Below are positions 1-8,893 of a DNA stretch of 19,041 nucleotides, piece after piece. This stretch comes from Pirellulaceae bacterium (GTDB lineage: Bacteria; Planctomycetota; Planctomycetia; Pirellulales; Pirellulaceae). How positions within the stretch are numbered: position 1 is the first letter of the stretch; each line of letters starts with the position of its first letter. A model generated the notes under the pieces. The model was not told the DNA's origin. It worked only from the letters and a program-made list of their open reading frames with translations, and searched no databases. A program made the translations under genes and the position numbers. The stretch spans positions 1-19,041 of the forward strand of contig JASLRF010000291.1 of NCBI GenBank assembly GCA_030744095.1, in the 5' to 3' direction.

Positions 1-2
1 CG

Positions 3-521
3 ACGTTGAGGCCGCCACCACCTCCTGATGGCAGCTTGCGTCTGTGGGCGGTGAGTGAGAACGGCGTCAATGGTGTCCTGCTGAGCGTGCTGTTAGTGAT
101 CGGAGTGGTCTTTCTGCCACGGTCGTTTTCGGCGAAGTTGATCGCGCTGGCGTTGCTCTTGATTGGCGTCGTGCTGGCCGGAGTGTTTGCACCAACACTA
201 GCAATGCAGATGATCGACACCTGGTTGGCGGTTGGTGTGGCGCTGGTGGTCTTCGTCTGGATTGTGGCTGCGGTGTACACGTCTCGAAACCAGTTGAGCG
301 CGGTGTTTGCCAGGGCCACTGCCACGAGCGCTGAGACCGAGACTCAATCGGCTGCGGCAACTCAATCTGACGACAGCAGCGTAGCGGAAGACGTGACTGC
401 CGAAGAAGGGACAGGTGCAGCCGATGGTGATCTAGAAACCGACGAGCAAGGTGGATCACCGTTCGCAGGTGAACCGACCGACGACGACCATAATACGCAA
501 GGAGGCGAAACCAATGCGTAG
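3..521 (+). CDS. C-terminal end of a membrane protein (5' truncated by window edge)
   Basis: The open frame runs in from the left edge with no convincing start; the first TTG at position 6 is only the first possible initiator, so the true start lies upstream. A proline run comes first, followed by about three hydrophobic segments (roughly positions 78-120, 129-195 and 213-282), and then a tail of about 75 residues rich in Ala, Thr, Glu, Asp and Gly that is probably cytoplasmic or disordered. This order, a helix, a short basic linker and further helices, resembles the membrane segments that end each half of the next protein, so it may be the end of a related gene. That is inference from layout, not from an alignment. 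The gene ends in TAG inside the start of the next gene, giving an 8-base overlap, so the two are probably translationally coupled. Function unknown. Confidence 0.7.
   Translation, partial: TLRPPPPPDGSLRLWAVSENGVNGVLLSVLLVIGVVFLPRSFSAKLIALALLLIGVVLAGVFAPTLAMQMIDTWLAVGVALVVFVWIVAAVYTSRNQLSAVFARATATSAETETQSAAATQSDDSSVAEDVTAEEGTGAADGDLETDEQGGSPFAGEPTDDDHNTQGGETNA
499..505 (+). promoter_or_regulatory. Strong Shine-Dalgarno site that fixes the start of the 2640-residue protein
   Basis: AAGGAGG lies 8 bases before the ATG at 514. The same frame is open from a GTG at 451, but that GTG has no such site, and starting there would put 21 polar residues in front of the signal peptide. The site lies inside the end of the upstream gene. 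Confidence 0.85.
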
Positions 522-3500
522 TCTTCTTTGTGCGGCTGTGATTTCCACCATCGTCTCTCTTTCGTCTCCGCTCCTGGCGGCCGATCCACCCAAACAGGAA
601 GAACCGATTCGCGAGATTTTCGTACCGTTTGAAGATCTTGATGTGTTGCTGGATGGCGATGCTCACCGCGTTTTCCTGGAACGTGCCGAATATGAAGAAC
701 TGATCGCCAAGGCGAAGAGCTCTCCCGAGGAAGAAACACCGAACTCCTGGCTGACATTGGCGGCCGATTATCAACTGGTCATCGACGAAGGCCGCGCGAC
801 GATTCAAGCGGCAATCGACATTGAGCTGTTCTCCATGGGCCTGTTTGCCGTCCCGCTGGCACTCGACGGCGTAGGGATTCGCAGTGCGATGTTGGACGAC
901 GCCGTCGCACCGCTCGGCCGAAGCGACAAAGGGCAGCTGAACGTCTTCGTCGAAGGCAAGGGAAAGCACCGCTTGCTTTTGGATCTGGTCACGCCTTTAC
1001 AAACGACTGCTGCCCAGCAGTCGCTCAATTTTCAGATACCGATGCCGCCCTCGCGAAGAATGCGGCTCACTGCGCCCGGCAACGTCGAAGTACGGAGCGG
1101 AGCGGCGGTCTCCAGCCGCGCCGTGGATGCCGAGGCGAACGTGACGCGTTTCGACCTTGTGCCGCCACGCGGCCCAATTTCCCTTTCCATGTCGCTGAAC
1201 AACCGCACGTTGCTACAACAACGCGTGGTGATGGCCCGTAGCGTCATGGTGGACGAGGTGACGCAGGCGTACGAGCGATTGCACGCCACCGTTTCGATGG
1301 GTGTCTTGCACGGTGCTGTTGAGCAATTCCGATTTCGGATTCCAGTGGGCTTCGAGGTTTCCGATGTAACATCGCCGTTGATGTCACGTTGGGTTGTAGC
1401 GCCTGCGGCAGCGGCAGACGGCGCCCCGATTCTGGAAGTAACGCTCCGCGAACCGACGACAGAGATTGTCGTATTGAATGTGTCCGCGACCGCCACGTCG
1501 GCCAGGATGGACGCGTGGACGATGCCGCGGTTTGAACCGCTGGACGTCAACAACCATGTCGCCGTCGTGGGGCTGTTGGTGGAAGACCGTCTGGCCGTCG
1601 AGGCGATAACTGCCGACGGCCTCATCCCAATTGACAATGCAGTCTTGCGGAGCCGGTTGCCCGCGAGCGTGTTCAATGCGGCTCCCGGCGCACCGCAAGT
1701 GCGGTCGGTCGTTGTCTATTATGCGCCGCAGTCGACGTTCGAGTTGTCGGCTCGGTTCACGCGGCCACCGGCGCGGACCAACGTGGTATCGCATGTGTTG
1801 CTGTTGTTGGACGAAACGCAGAAGACGGTGCGCGGCGGATTTTCTCTGGAAGCAGAAGCCGAGAAGGTCTTCGCCGTCGATCTTCGTGTCCCGGCTGGCT
1901 GGACCGTCACCGAAATCAAGTCGCAGGAAGGAGCCGAATTGCCTCGTGAGAGTTTTCTTCTGCCAAATGGCGACACGCGGATGCGTGTTCGGTTGCCCTA
2001 CGGCGTGCCTCTTGGCCAGCGGTTTGATCTCTTATTCGATGCGAGTTCAACGCCCGCTGGGTGGCTGGATGATTGGTCAGAAAGAGAAGTCGAATTCCCA
2101 ATCTTCTCCGTTATGGACGCCGCACGTGACAGTGGAGCGATTGCCGTACAGACGGCAGACGACCTGGTCGCGCGCCAGCTGGAAATCGACCAGTTGGTTC
2201 CCCTGGACGAAGCAGAAAGAGCCGCCTTTGGGTTGGATGCATCTCCCACCAGTCTGGCGTATCAGTATTTCGCACAGCCTTACGCAGTCACCATCGGAGT
2301 GGAACGCGGGAAGCCACGATTGACCGCCCGCACATTTTCCTTTCTACGAATCGAACCGGATGGACTCTCGGCGCATTACGAAGTCATCTTTGACATTCGC
2401 CATGCAAGAATCCGGCAACTTGCGTTCAGCCTGCCCGCCGACACGCCAACGGCGTTGTCCGTCCGCGGCTTGGATGGCGCCCGCGTGAAGGAATACAATA
2501 GCGAGGTCGTTGACGACCAGCGGCAGTGGACGGTCTTGCTGGCCGAGGGTCAAACAGGTCAGCTGAGGCTGGCAATCGACTTTTCTCAACGGCTCAGCGA
2601 CGATGAACCGAAAGACTGGGAACTCCCGATCGTCCAAGCGCGCGACGTGGCCTATCAGACCGCCATGGTCGCCGTGGAAGGCAATGCGGAGTTTGACATC
2701 AAGCTTGAGACTGTTGGCCGAAAGATCGATGTCGGCGAACTAGTCAATGCTGATTACCAAGTGGGTCGGCGACTGCTCGGCGCCTACGGATTTGTTGGCG
2801 CTGTGCCACAGGTATCCGTCGATGTATTTCGTCGAGCCGCTTACGGTTTGCCGGCAGCGATCGTGCAACGCGTGGAATTCGTGACGCTGGTTTCCAGTAG
2901 CGGCCGCAGCCAGACGGTCGCACGCTACCACTTGCGTACCAAAGCGACTTATTTGCAGATCGACCTGCCGGATCCAGAACAAACGCAGCTGTGGTCGGCG
3001 ACGTTGGACGGAGTTCCCTCGACACCACAACGCGATGGTGACAGCCTGCTGCTGAGTCTCCCGCCGAAGTTGGATCAGGGAATTCGTGACCTTCAGTTGG
3101 TTTATGAATCGCCCATCGAGGGTTTTTCGCTGATGGGTGACATCGAAGTGTTGGCACCCCGATTGTTCATTCGCAGGAAAGACGAGGATGCCAAGTACGA
3201 AGTGCCCGTGGCGGATCTCACCTGGGACCTTGTATTGCCCGATGGGCACCGCATTCTTCGGACAGGTGGTTCCGTATTTCGAACCACGACACCACGTCGA
3301 ACGTCTCCGTTGGCGGTTGTCGCCGCAACACTTTGGAAACTCTCCGGAGGCATGGTCGGTAGCCCAATGATCATGAGCCGGGCCTACGTTCCGCAGTCAC
3401 GCATCGATAGTGCCTTTTCGCTAAGTGATTCCATTCTACATTCGCCAGCTCCCGATGGTGCCGAGGCGGATGAGGAAATGGAAAGCGCGGGCGAAGAGAG

Positions 3501-6500
3501 TGCACCGATGGATAGGGCGGCGCCCGTGTCACCCGCCGACCCGGCTACCGCCGCTGATCTGTTTGCAGAGATGCCCCAGGCTGACGAACCAACCGCATCT
3601 CCGGCGCTGGTTCCAGCGGAAAGCCAGCAGCTTCAGTCGGCAATCGAAAAAGCCGATCAAGTCGCTGACCCCAAAGGGCCATCGGCACGTGGGGAGTATT
3701 GGGCGCTGGAAGGAGTCCGCAGCCTGCAAATCGAGTTGCACGAGCGCGGTCGGCGAGTGAATTTTCAGAGTATGGGGGCCTCGCCGGTCTTGCGCGCCAC
3801 GTTGGTCGACGGGCATCGACTTGACTTTCTTGGCTTCGGCCTGGCATTGCTTGTCGGGCTAATCGGCGTTGGGCTCACCGGCCAAAGTACCAAGCGCAAG
3901 GTTCACTTCCTGCTAGAAGTTGTCTTGATCGCTTTGATTCTCCCTTTGGTGTTCGGTTGGGTTGGCGACTTGGACCTTGGTGCGATGTTCGATGGCGCCT
4001 TTTATGCCGCGTGCCTGGTGGCTGCCTACTATCTGCTCGTCCACATCCTGCAGTCGGTTGTGCGAACCGCACGAGCGCTGCGCCTGCCACGCCGCCGCAC
4101 GTCGTCGGGTGAGACGACAGGTAATTCCAGTGGTGCGACGACTACGACCGTAGCGTCCCTGTTGCTCTTCCTGACGATCGTCCCCGGCGCTTTGGCACAG
4201 CCCGCGCTTCCCCCTGCGACACCGCTCACGTCTGAGGGTCTGGCCGATCTGTTGAATCCAGCGCCACCAATAGAACTTCCCGCCGATGCTGTGATCATCC
4301 CGTACGATGCCGAGGACGTTGACGGTCTCAAGAAAGCGGAACGCGTGCTGGTGCCATTTGACCAGTACGCGCGTCTGTGGAACCTCGCTTTTCCCAACCA
4401 GCCGATCAATCAACAGACGCCACCCGCTTCTTTCGCTCTAGCGGGTGGACAGTATACGGCCGTTCTCCAGGACGACGATCAGTTGACGATCGACGGACAT
4501 ATCGACGTTGACCTGTTTGTCGACGAGCCCGTTGCGATTCCGTTACCGCTGCAGAAGGCCGTTTTAGCTCGCGCTACGCTAGACGGTGAGACAGCTCGCA
4601 TTCAAGTTGTCACGACCAACCCGGCGACCGCCAACGCGCCGGCCCAAGCAAAGCAGCAGCGCGCTGCACCCGCGGCCGCGGAGTCATTTGTCATAGTGCA
4701 CGCCCAGGGAAAGGGTAGGCACCGCCTGGAGGTTTCCGTTCGTCTGCGATTGGATAGGAGTGGTGGGTGGCGGCAAGTCAGTGGAGTGATACCAGTCGCC
4801 CCTTCGACCAGGCTTGAATTGACGGTCCCCGCGGCGCAGACCGAAGTGCGGTTGTCCGACGTTGCCGATCGCAGCAGCTTCGAAACGGTACGTGACGGCG
4901 AGCAAATCAGTACGGCCATGAATGCCCAAGGCGTCGTGCAACTGCAATGGCGCCCCAAGGTAGGCGCGGGCGAGGTCGACCAAAGCTTGACCGTCCGTTC
5001 AGCCGCGGTGTTCGATATTCAAGAAGATGGTCTGCGGATGGCGTGGCAGATGAACCTGCAGTTTCGCACGCAGCGCGAGACATTCACGATTCAATTACCG
5101 ACGGACTACCTCGTCGAGAAAGTGACGGGTGACAACGCCCGAGGCTGGACCAGCAAACCGTTGGACGACACCCAACAGCTGGACGTCACGTTACTAAAGG
5201 CGACCACGGGTAGCGAAACGCTGACGCTATTTCTTTCGCGACGCGAGACGGTGGGGCAGGGTGATTTGGCCGAGTTCGATGTGCCGGTCGTTTCCGTGCC
5301 CGACGCCGTCCTGCACCAGGGGCACTTGGCAATCCGCCGCAGTCCACTGCTGAATGTTGATACTGAGAACACCATCGGTGTCAGCCGGACCGATCCAACC
5401 AAGGACAGCCAGGCCGTGATTGCGGCGGTACAAGAAGAAAGTCCTTTGGGGATTCGCGCGTACCAGGACTTTCGCTTCGTCACGACGCCATACACCGTTA
5501 CCTTGTCGGCCGCCCCCTTGGCGGATCCAGAGACGACACCTCTGATAGAGCAGACCAGTGCTGCCTTGCAGACGTTGCTGCGGATCGGGGCTCGAGAAAC
5601 CAGTTATGAATGCAAAGTTACGATCAATGTCAAGCAACGGCCAGTGCATCGAGTCCGCGTATTTCTGCCGCTCGGTTTTGACCTCGACAAAGTCGACGCA
5701 CCTGGTGTGTATCTGCGGTCCACGACCACGGAAGCTGGTCGTCAGTTGCTCACGGTATATCTGGCCGAGGGGCAGCGGGCACCGTTTTCGGTCTTGATCG
5801 GTGGGCATGTGACACGCGCGGCCGATGCCGCGGATGTGGCACTGCCCAAGTTCGACGTCTTGGACGTCGGCGAACAGGAAGGATATCTTGCGATTCAGGC
5901 AGATCCAGCATACCGAGTCACCCTCACGGCGCTTATGAATTGCCAAGAAGTTCCATTGTCGCGCGTCGTGGGGTGGCTGAACTCGGAACAACGAACGCAC
6001 GCCGATCGAGCGGTGTTCTATCGCACGCGTGAATACGACGCCACATTGCAAACGGCCTTGGTTACGCCGGACGTCGAATCGTCGACGATCTCAAACGTCA
6101 GAGTTACCACGCGTGAGATCGAAGAAACGGTCTTATTGCGTTTCAAAATTGAAAAGGCAGGTATTCGTGAAATCCTGTTTCGCTTGCCGGTGCGAATGCG
6201 CGACGCACAGTTTACGGTGCCAATGCTTAGACAAAAGACAGTCCAGGATGTCGCAGACGACCCCACATCTGTCCAGGTTAAGCTGGAGCTTCAAGACGAC
6301 AAGATGGGCGAGCTGATTGTGGTGGTGCAAAACGATGTGGCGCTTACGAGTGGGCAACACGAAGTGCCGATTCCTGTTGTGGAAACCGGCCTAAATTCAA
6401 AACGGTATGTCGTGTTGGAGAATGCCGGGCGCGATGAGGTTGTCGTCTCCGAAGTGGTTGGGATGGAGGCGATTCGTCGTGATCAAGCCAACTGGGCGAC

Positions 6501-8436
6501 GCTCGCGCGGGTGCTCGACAACAAGATCACACAGGCCTTTGTGATTACCGAGGATGCTCAACCCCGGCTCGCGCTGGTGACCAAACGCCGCAAAGTCGTA
6601 GACACTGCCGGGGCCGCGATCCGGCTTGCCCAGGCCACCGTCGTCGTCGATGGCAGCGGTACCTATCGTGCCTTGCAGGAATATCGTGTCGACAACAAGA
6701 CCGAGCAGTACTTGGAAATTGAATTGCCCGAACGTGGTCAACTGTGGACCGTCCGGGTCGCAGGCGGACCCGTCAAGCCAACGGTCGTTACGGCCGTCGG
6801 CGGCGCAATCAACGACCGGCTGTTACGGATCCCGTTGATCAAGACCGCCGCGGGCGACTTGGACTATTTGGTTGAAATCAAATACGGCGGTCAGTTGGGA
6901 GCGTTTTCTGCCTTCCGACGCGTCGAGTTTCCGTTGGTGACGACAAAGCGGATCAATGCCGAGCGTAGCCATGTGCGATTGCACCTGCCGGAGACGCATC
7001 GATTCTTCAGATTCGACGGCACGATGACACGCGTGGACGACGAAGGTGACTTGGCGGCTGGATTTCTTGCCTACCGAAACCGACAGATTGAACAATTACG
7101 GCAAGTGATGAGCGGAAGGGGCGGTGTGTTTTCCAGTATGCGGGCTGCCAGTAACCTCAAGCAACTCGGCCTGGCTTTGCACGATTACCAAGATTCGTAC
7201 AAGAGCTATTCGACCAACGAGCAGTTTCAGTTGGAACTTCGCAATAACGGCGCTGTGCTGGCGGAAGCCAATCGACAGTTGGAGTCGCAAGAGAAAGAAC
7301 TGCAAGCCAATGTCGCGCCCGATAACCGTGACCGTTTACTCTTCGCCTATGACTCTCAGAAAGCTGGCAAGTCGACAAATATCGTCAACAACCTGGGGTC
7401 CAATTTCTTCGTACCAGATGTGACGTTGCAGTCGAAACCAGCCGCTGGCAATGCGACGTTCAACTCAGCCTGGCTGGATTCAAATAAATTGGGAACACAG
7501 CAACCGGAAAAGGGCGGCCGGCAACTTGACCGCATCAGCGATGGCCTGAGCAAGGATTCGGCTAAGAAGCCGAGCGGGCAGGGCGACAAGAAAGCGGAAG
7601 CCAGCCAACAAACACAGCAACAGTTTCGTCGATTCCAGAAGAATCAAGAGAGCAAGCAAGCGGTGGATTCGTTGCGGAGGCGAAGTAATGAGGTAGGCGA
7701 ACAGATCCAGCGCTACCAATCACAGCTCGACGATCAGATTCGGTTGCAAACCGTGCAGCCGAATGCCGCCGAAGATCGACCGGAAAGCGGTCGTGCGGGA
7801 GAAGGCGGCGCCCAAGTCCCTGGTCAATCCGGCGCAGGGCCACAGGCCGGCCAATCCGGCGGTGGTGGATTTGGCGGCGGCGGGGGACGTTTTGGACTGG
7901 GCAAACTCGATGAGAGGTCCGACGGCGACAACCGGATGACACCCCCATCGCCGACGGCCCCGAGAACTGCAACGCCCATCGGCGGCCCATCAGCAGCTGG
8001 TGCTGCCCTTGCCCAAGCGCAAGGTCTTGAAGAATTCACGCTTGACGGTGTGCTGATGGGGCCTGGAGTTGGCGATTCAGGACTTGCCAGCCTGGATTTT
8101 GAAATACCAGTACGAGGCGCCAAGTACCTTTTCACAACGCCACGCGGTGACACTCAGATTACGGTTCAGGCAATTTCAAGAAAACAACTGCACCGCTGGG
8201 AACAGTTCGGCGGCATACTGTTCTGTCTTGCCGTGGTTGGCGTGTTGGGGTGGTTGATCGTCCGCATCAGCGCGGTGCTCAGCCGTCGCTGGCGAGTTGC
8301 CTTGCTGATGCTGTTGGGGATCGTCAGTCTCGTAGCCGGCACGCTACCGGTCATCGGGTTAATCGCATTGATGTGGGGGATTGGCCTGCTGGTTGTTGGT
8401 CGGTTTCAGGTGAGTGAAACGGCGCAGGTTGCTTGA
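514..8436 (+). CDS. Giant secreted, membrane-anchored protein of two duplicated halves; function unknown
   Basis: The protein has 2640 residues; I do not recognise a named family. Residues 1-23 form a signal peptide ending Leu-Leu-Ala-Ala. A long, mainly beta-type extracytoplasmic region follows to about residue 1100, then three membrane helices (about 1103-1124, 1130-1150, 1161-1183), a basic and Ser/Thr linker, and a second signal-peptide-like stretch (1209-1228, ending Gly-Ala-Leu-Ala). The second half (1229 to the end) repeats the first: VPF at 37-39 matches 1280-1282, GKHR at 150-153 matches GRHR at 1401-1404, and YLQIDLP at 813-819 matches YLEIELP at 2066-2072. The second half also carries an insertion of roughly 340 residues (about 2200-2540) with a DUF1559-like motif, Gln-rich probable coiled coils and a Gly-rich run, and it ends in two or three membrane helices (about 2562-2629). 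It probably sits in the cytoplasmic membrane with large periplasmic domains. No catalytic motif was seen. It is likely co-transcribed with the overlapping upstream gene. Confidence 0.9.
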   Translation: MRSLLCAAVISTIVSLSSPLLAADPPKQEEPIREIFVPFEDLDVLLDGDAHRVFLERAEYEELIAKAKSSPEEETPNSWLTLAADYQLVIDEGRATIQAAIDIELFSMGLFAVPLALDGVGIRSAMLDDAVAPLGRSDKGQLNVFVEGKGKHRLLLDLVTPLQTTAAQQSLNFQIPMPPSRRMRLTAPGNVEVRSGAAVSSRAVDAEANVTRFDLVPPRGPISLSMSLNNRTLLQQRVVMARSVMVDEVTQAYERLHATVSMGVLHGAVEQFRFRIPVGFEVSDVTSPLMSRWVVAPAAAADGAPILEVTLREPTTEIVVLNVSATATSARMDAWTMPRFEPLDVNNHVAVVGLLVEDRLAVEAITADGLIPIDNAVLRSRLPASVFNAAPGAPQVRSVVVYYAPQSTFELSARFTRPPARTNVVSHVLLLLDETQKTVRGGFSLEAEAEKVFAVDLRVPAGWTVTEIKSQEGAELPRESFLLPNGDTRMRVRLPYGVPLGQRFDLLFDASSTPAGWLDDWSEREVEFPIFSVMDAARDSGAIAVQTADDLVARQLEIDQLVPLDEAERAAFGLDASPTSLAYQYFAQPYAVTIGVERGKPRLTARTFSFLRIEPDGLSAHYEVIFDIRHARIRQLAFSLPADTPTALSVRGLDGARVKEYNSEVVDDQRQWTVLLAEGQTGQLRLAIDFSQRLSDDEPKDWELPIVQARDVAYQTAMVAVEGNAEFDIKLETVGRKIDVGELVNADYQVGRRLLGAYGFVGAVPQVSVDVFRRAAYGLPAAIVQRVEFVTLVSSSGRSQTVARYHLRTKATYLQIDLPDPEQTQLWSATLDGVPSTPQRDGDSLLLSLPPKLDQGIRDLQLVYESPIEGFSLMGDIEVLAPRLFIRRKDEDAKYEVPVADLTWDLVLPDGHRILRTGGSVFRTTTPRRTSPLAVVAATLWKLSGGMVGSPMIMSRAYVPQSRIDSAFSLSDSILHSPAPDGAEADEEMESAGEESAPMDRAAPVSPADPATAADLFAEMPQADEPTASPALVPAESQQLQSAIEKADQVADPKGPSARGEYWALEGVRSLQIELHERGRRVNFQSMGASPVLRATLVDGHRLDFLGFGLALLVGLIGVGLTGQSTKRKVHFLLEVVLIALILPLVFGWVGDLDLGAMFDGAFYAACLVAAYYLLVHILQSVVRTARALRLPRRRTSSGETTGNSSGATTTTVASLLLFLTIVPGALAQPALPPATPLTSEGLADLLNPAPPIELPADAVIIPYDAEDVDGLKKAERVLVPFDQYARLWNLAFPNQPINQQTPPASFALAGGQYTAVLQDDDQLTIDGHIDVDLFVDEPVAIPLPLQKAVLARATLDGETARIQVVTTNPATANAPAQAKQQRAAPAAAESFVIVHAQGKGRHRLEVSVRLRLDRSGGWRQVSGVIPVAPSTRLELTVPAAQTEVRLSDVADRSSFETVRDGEQISTAMNAQGVVQLQWRPKVGAGEVDQSLTVRSAAVFDIQEDGLRMAWQMNLQFRTQRETFTIQLPTDYLVEKVTGDNARGWTSKPLDDTQQLDVTLLKATTGSETLTLFLSRRETVGQGDLAEFDVPVVSVPDAVLHQGHLAIRRSPLLNVDTENTIGVSRTDPTKDSQAVIAAVQEESPLGIRAYQDFRFVTTPYTVTLSAAPLADPETTPLIEQTSAALQTLLRIGARETSYECKVTINVKQRPVHRVRVFLPLGFDLDKVDAPGVYLRSTTTEAGRQLLTVYLAEGQRAPFSVLIGGHVTRAADAADVALPKFDVLDVGEQEGYLAIQADPAYRVTLTALMNCQEVPLSRVVGWLNSEQRTHADRAVFYRTREYDATLQTALVTPDVESSTISNVRVTTREIEETVLLRFKIEKAGIREILFRLPVRMRDAQFTVPMLRQKTVQDVADDPTSVQVKLELQDDKMGELIVVVQNDVALTSGQHEVPIPVVETGLNSKRYVVLENAGRDEVVVSEVVGMEAIRRDQANWATLARVLDNKITQAFVITEDAQPRLALVTKRRKVVDTAGAAIRLAQATVVVDGSGTYRALQEYRVDNKTEQYLEIELPERGQLWTVRVAGGPVKPTVVTAVGGAINDRLLRIPLIKTAAGDLDYLVEIKYGGQLGAFSAFRRVEFPLVTTKRINAERSHVRLHLPETHRFFRFDGTMTRVDDEGDLAAGFLAYRNRQIEQLRQVMSGRGGVFSSMRAASNLKQLGLALHDYQDSYKSYSTNEQFQLELRNNGAVLAEANRQLESQEKELQANVAPDNRDRLLFAYDSQKAGKSTNIVNNLGSNFFVPDVTLQSKPAAGNATFNSAWLDSNKLGTQQPEKGGRQLDRISDGLSKDSAKKPSGQGDKKAEASQQTQQQFRRFQKNQESKQAVDSLRRRSNEVGEQIQRYQSQLDDQIRLQTVQPNAAEDRPESGRAGEGGAQVPGQSGAGPQAGQSGGGGFGGGGGRFGLGKLDERSDGDNRMTPPSPTAPRTATPIGGPSAAGAALAQAQGLEEFTLDGVLMGPGVGDSGLASLDFEIPVRGAKYLFTTPRGDTQITVQAISRKQLHRWEQFGGILFCLAVVGVLGWLIVRISAVLSRRWRVALLMLLGIVSLVAGTLPVIGLIALMWGIGLLVVGRFQVSETAQVA
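4138..4200 (+). other. Internal signal-peptide-like segment in the giant protein
   Basis: Residues 1209-1229 read as four Thr, then a hydrophobic stretch of about 14 residues, then Pro-Gly-Ala-Leu-Ala before Gln. The shape matches a signal peptide with an Ala-X-Ala cleavage site. It follows three membrane helices and the basic stretch RLPRRR, and it marks the boundary between the two repeated halves. It may be a relic of the fusion of two genes, or it may act as a fourth membrane segment that is cleaved. That it resembles a signal peptide is seen directly; cleavage is inference. Confidence 0.55.
7138..7209 (+). other. DUF1559-like N-terminal motif embedded in the giant protein
   Basis: Residues 2214-2232 read NLKQLGLALHDYQDSYKSY, preceded by Arg-Ala-Ala-Ser. 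Planctomycete DUF1559 proteins, which are pilin-like, carry a very similar NNLKQIGLALHNYHD-type stretch just after their N-terminal methylation-type helix. Here the motif lies deep inside a protein, after a beta-rich region, without the preceding pilin helix. The match was made from memory of the family pattern. Confidence 0.55.
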
Positions 8437-8592
8437 TTTTACTGTGTGAAGTCGGCTGAATTGTCCCATCACCCTTTGTTCCTGTTCAGATCCTCACCAG
8501 CCTCGTCGCCATCTGTGGCAGCTTGTCCACTGACTTTGTCGACTTCCTCGCCTCACGCATTCCACTCGCACCGCAGCCGAGTTAGACACGAA

Positions 8593-8819
8593 CAACGCCG
8601 AAGGTGTTGTACATCGTAGCCCAGGGTAAGCAACGCGGCGCAGCCGCGACGCGCCACCCTGGGTCGCGATACCGAACGACCCAAATCAACGCTGAAGGCG
8701 TTGCACATCTCGGGATTGTCGCACGCCTTCAGCGTGCAAATGTCTTCCTTTCCATTTACCCAGGGTGGCGCGGCTGCGCCGCTGACCCTGGGCTACGATG
8801 TGTAACGCCTTCGGCGTTG
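8593..8819. repeat. Composite palindromic intergenic repeat
   Basis: The outer 34-base arms (8593-8626 and 8786-8819) are inverted copies with 3 mismatches. Each arm also begins its own GC-rich hairpin, closed by CCCAGGGT and ACCCTGGG (8620-8627 with 8656-8663, and 8759-8766 with 8785-8792). The centre holds a perfect 12-base inverted pair (8689-8700 with 8724-8735). A 22-base unit beginning AACGCYGAAGGYGTT occurs three times: at 8594-8615 and 8688-8709 directly, and at 8797-8818 inverted. The element lies between two convergent genes, where it could act as a two-way terminator. I recall similar intergenic elements in planctomycete genomes but cannot verify this here. There is no coding capacity and no clear target-site duplication. 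Confidence 0.85.
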
Positions 8820-8836
8820 CGTCTTGCGAGCCCGCT

Positions 8837-8880
8837 AACCATGTACTGCGCTTGTACCAACCATGTACTGCGCTTGTACC
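8837..8880. repeat. Two exact tandem copies of a 22-base unit
   Basis: The unit starting AACCATGTACTGCGC occurs at 8837-8858 and again, identical, at 8859-8880 with no gap. It lies between the palindromic repeat and the end of the frameshifted DUF1343 gene. Perfect identity suggests a recent duplication, for example by slippage. Confidence 0.95.
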
Positions 8881-8893
8881 GGCCTACTTGCTG

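Noticed and set aside
67..969. Long open frame of 300 codons on the minus strand
   Set aside because: It lies antisense to two overlapping plus-strand genes with clear hydrophobic segments, a signal peptide and a strong ribosome site. Its translation is Arg/Gln/His-rich and shows no domain pattern.
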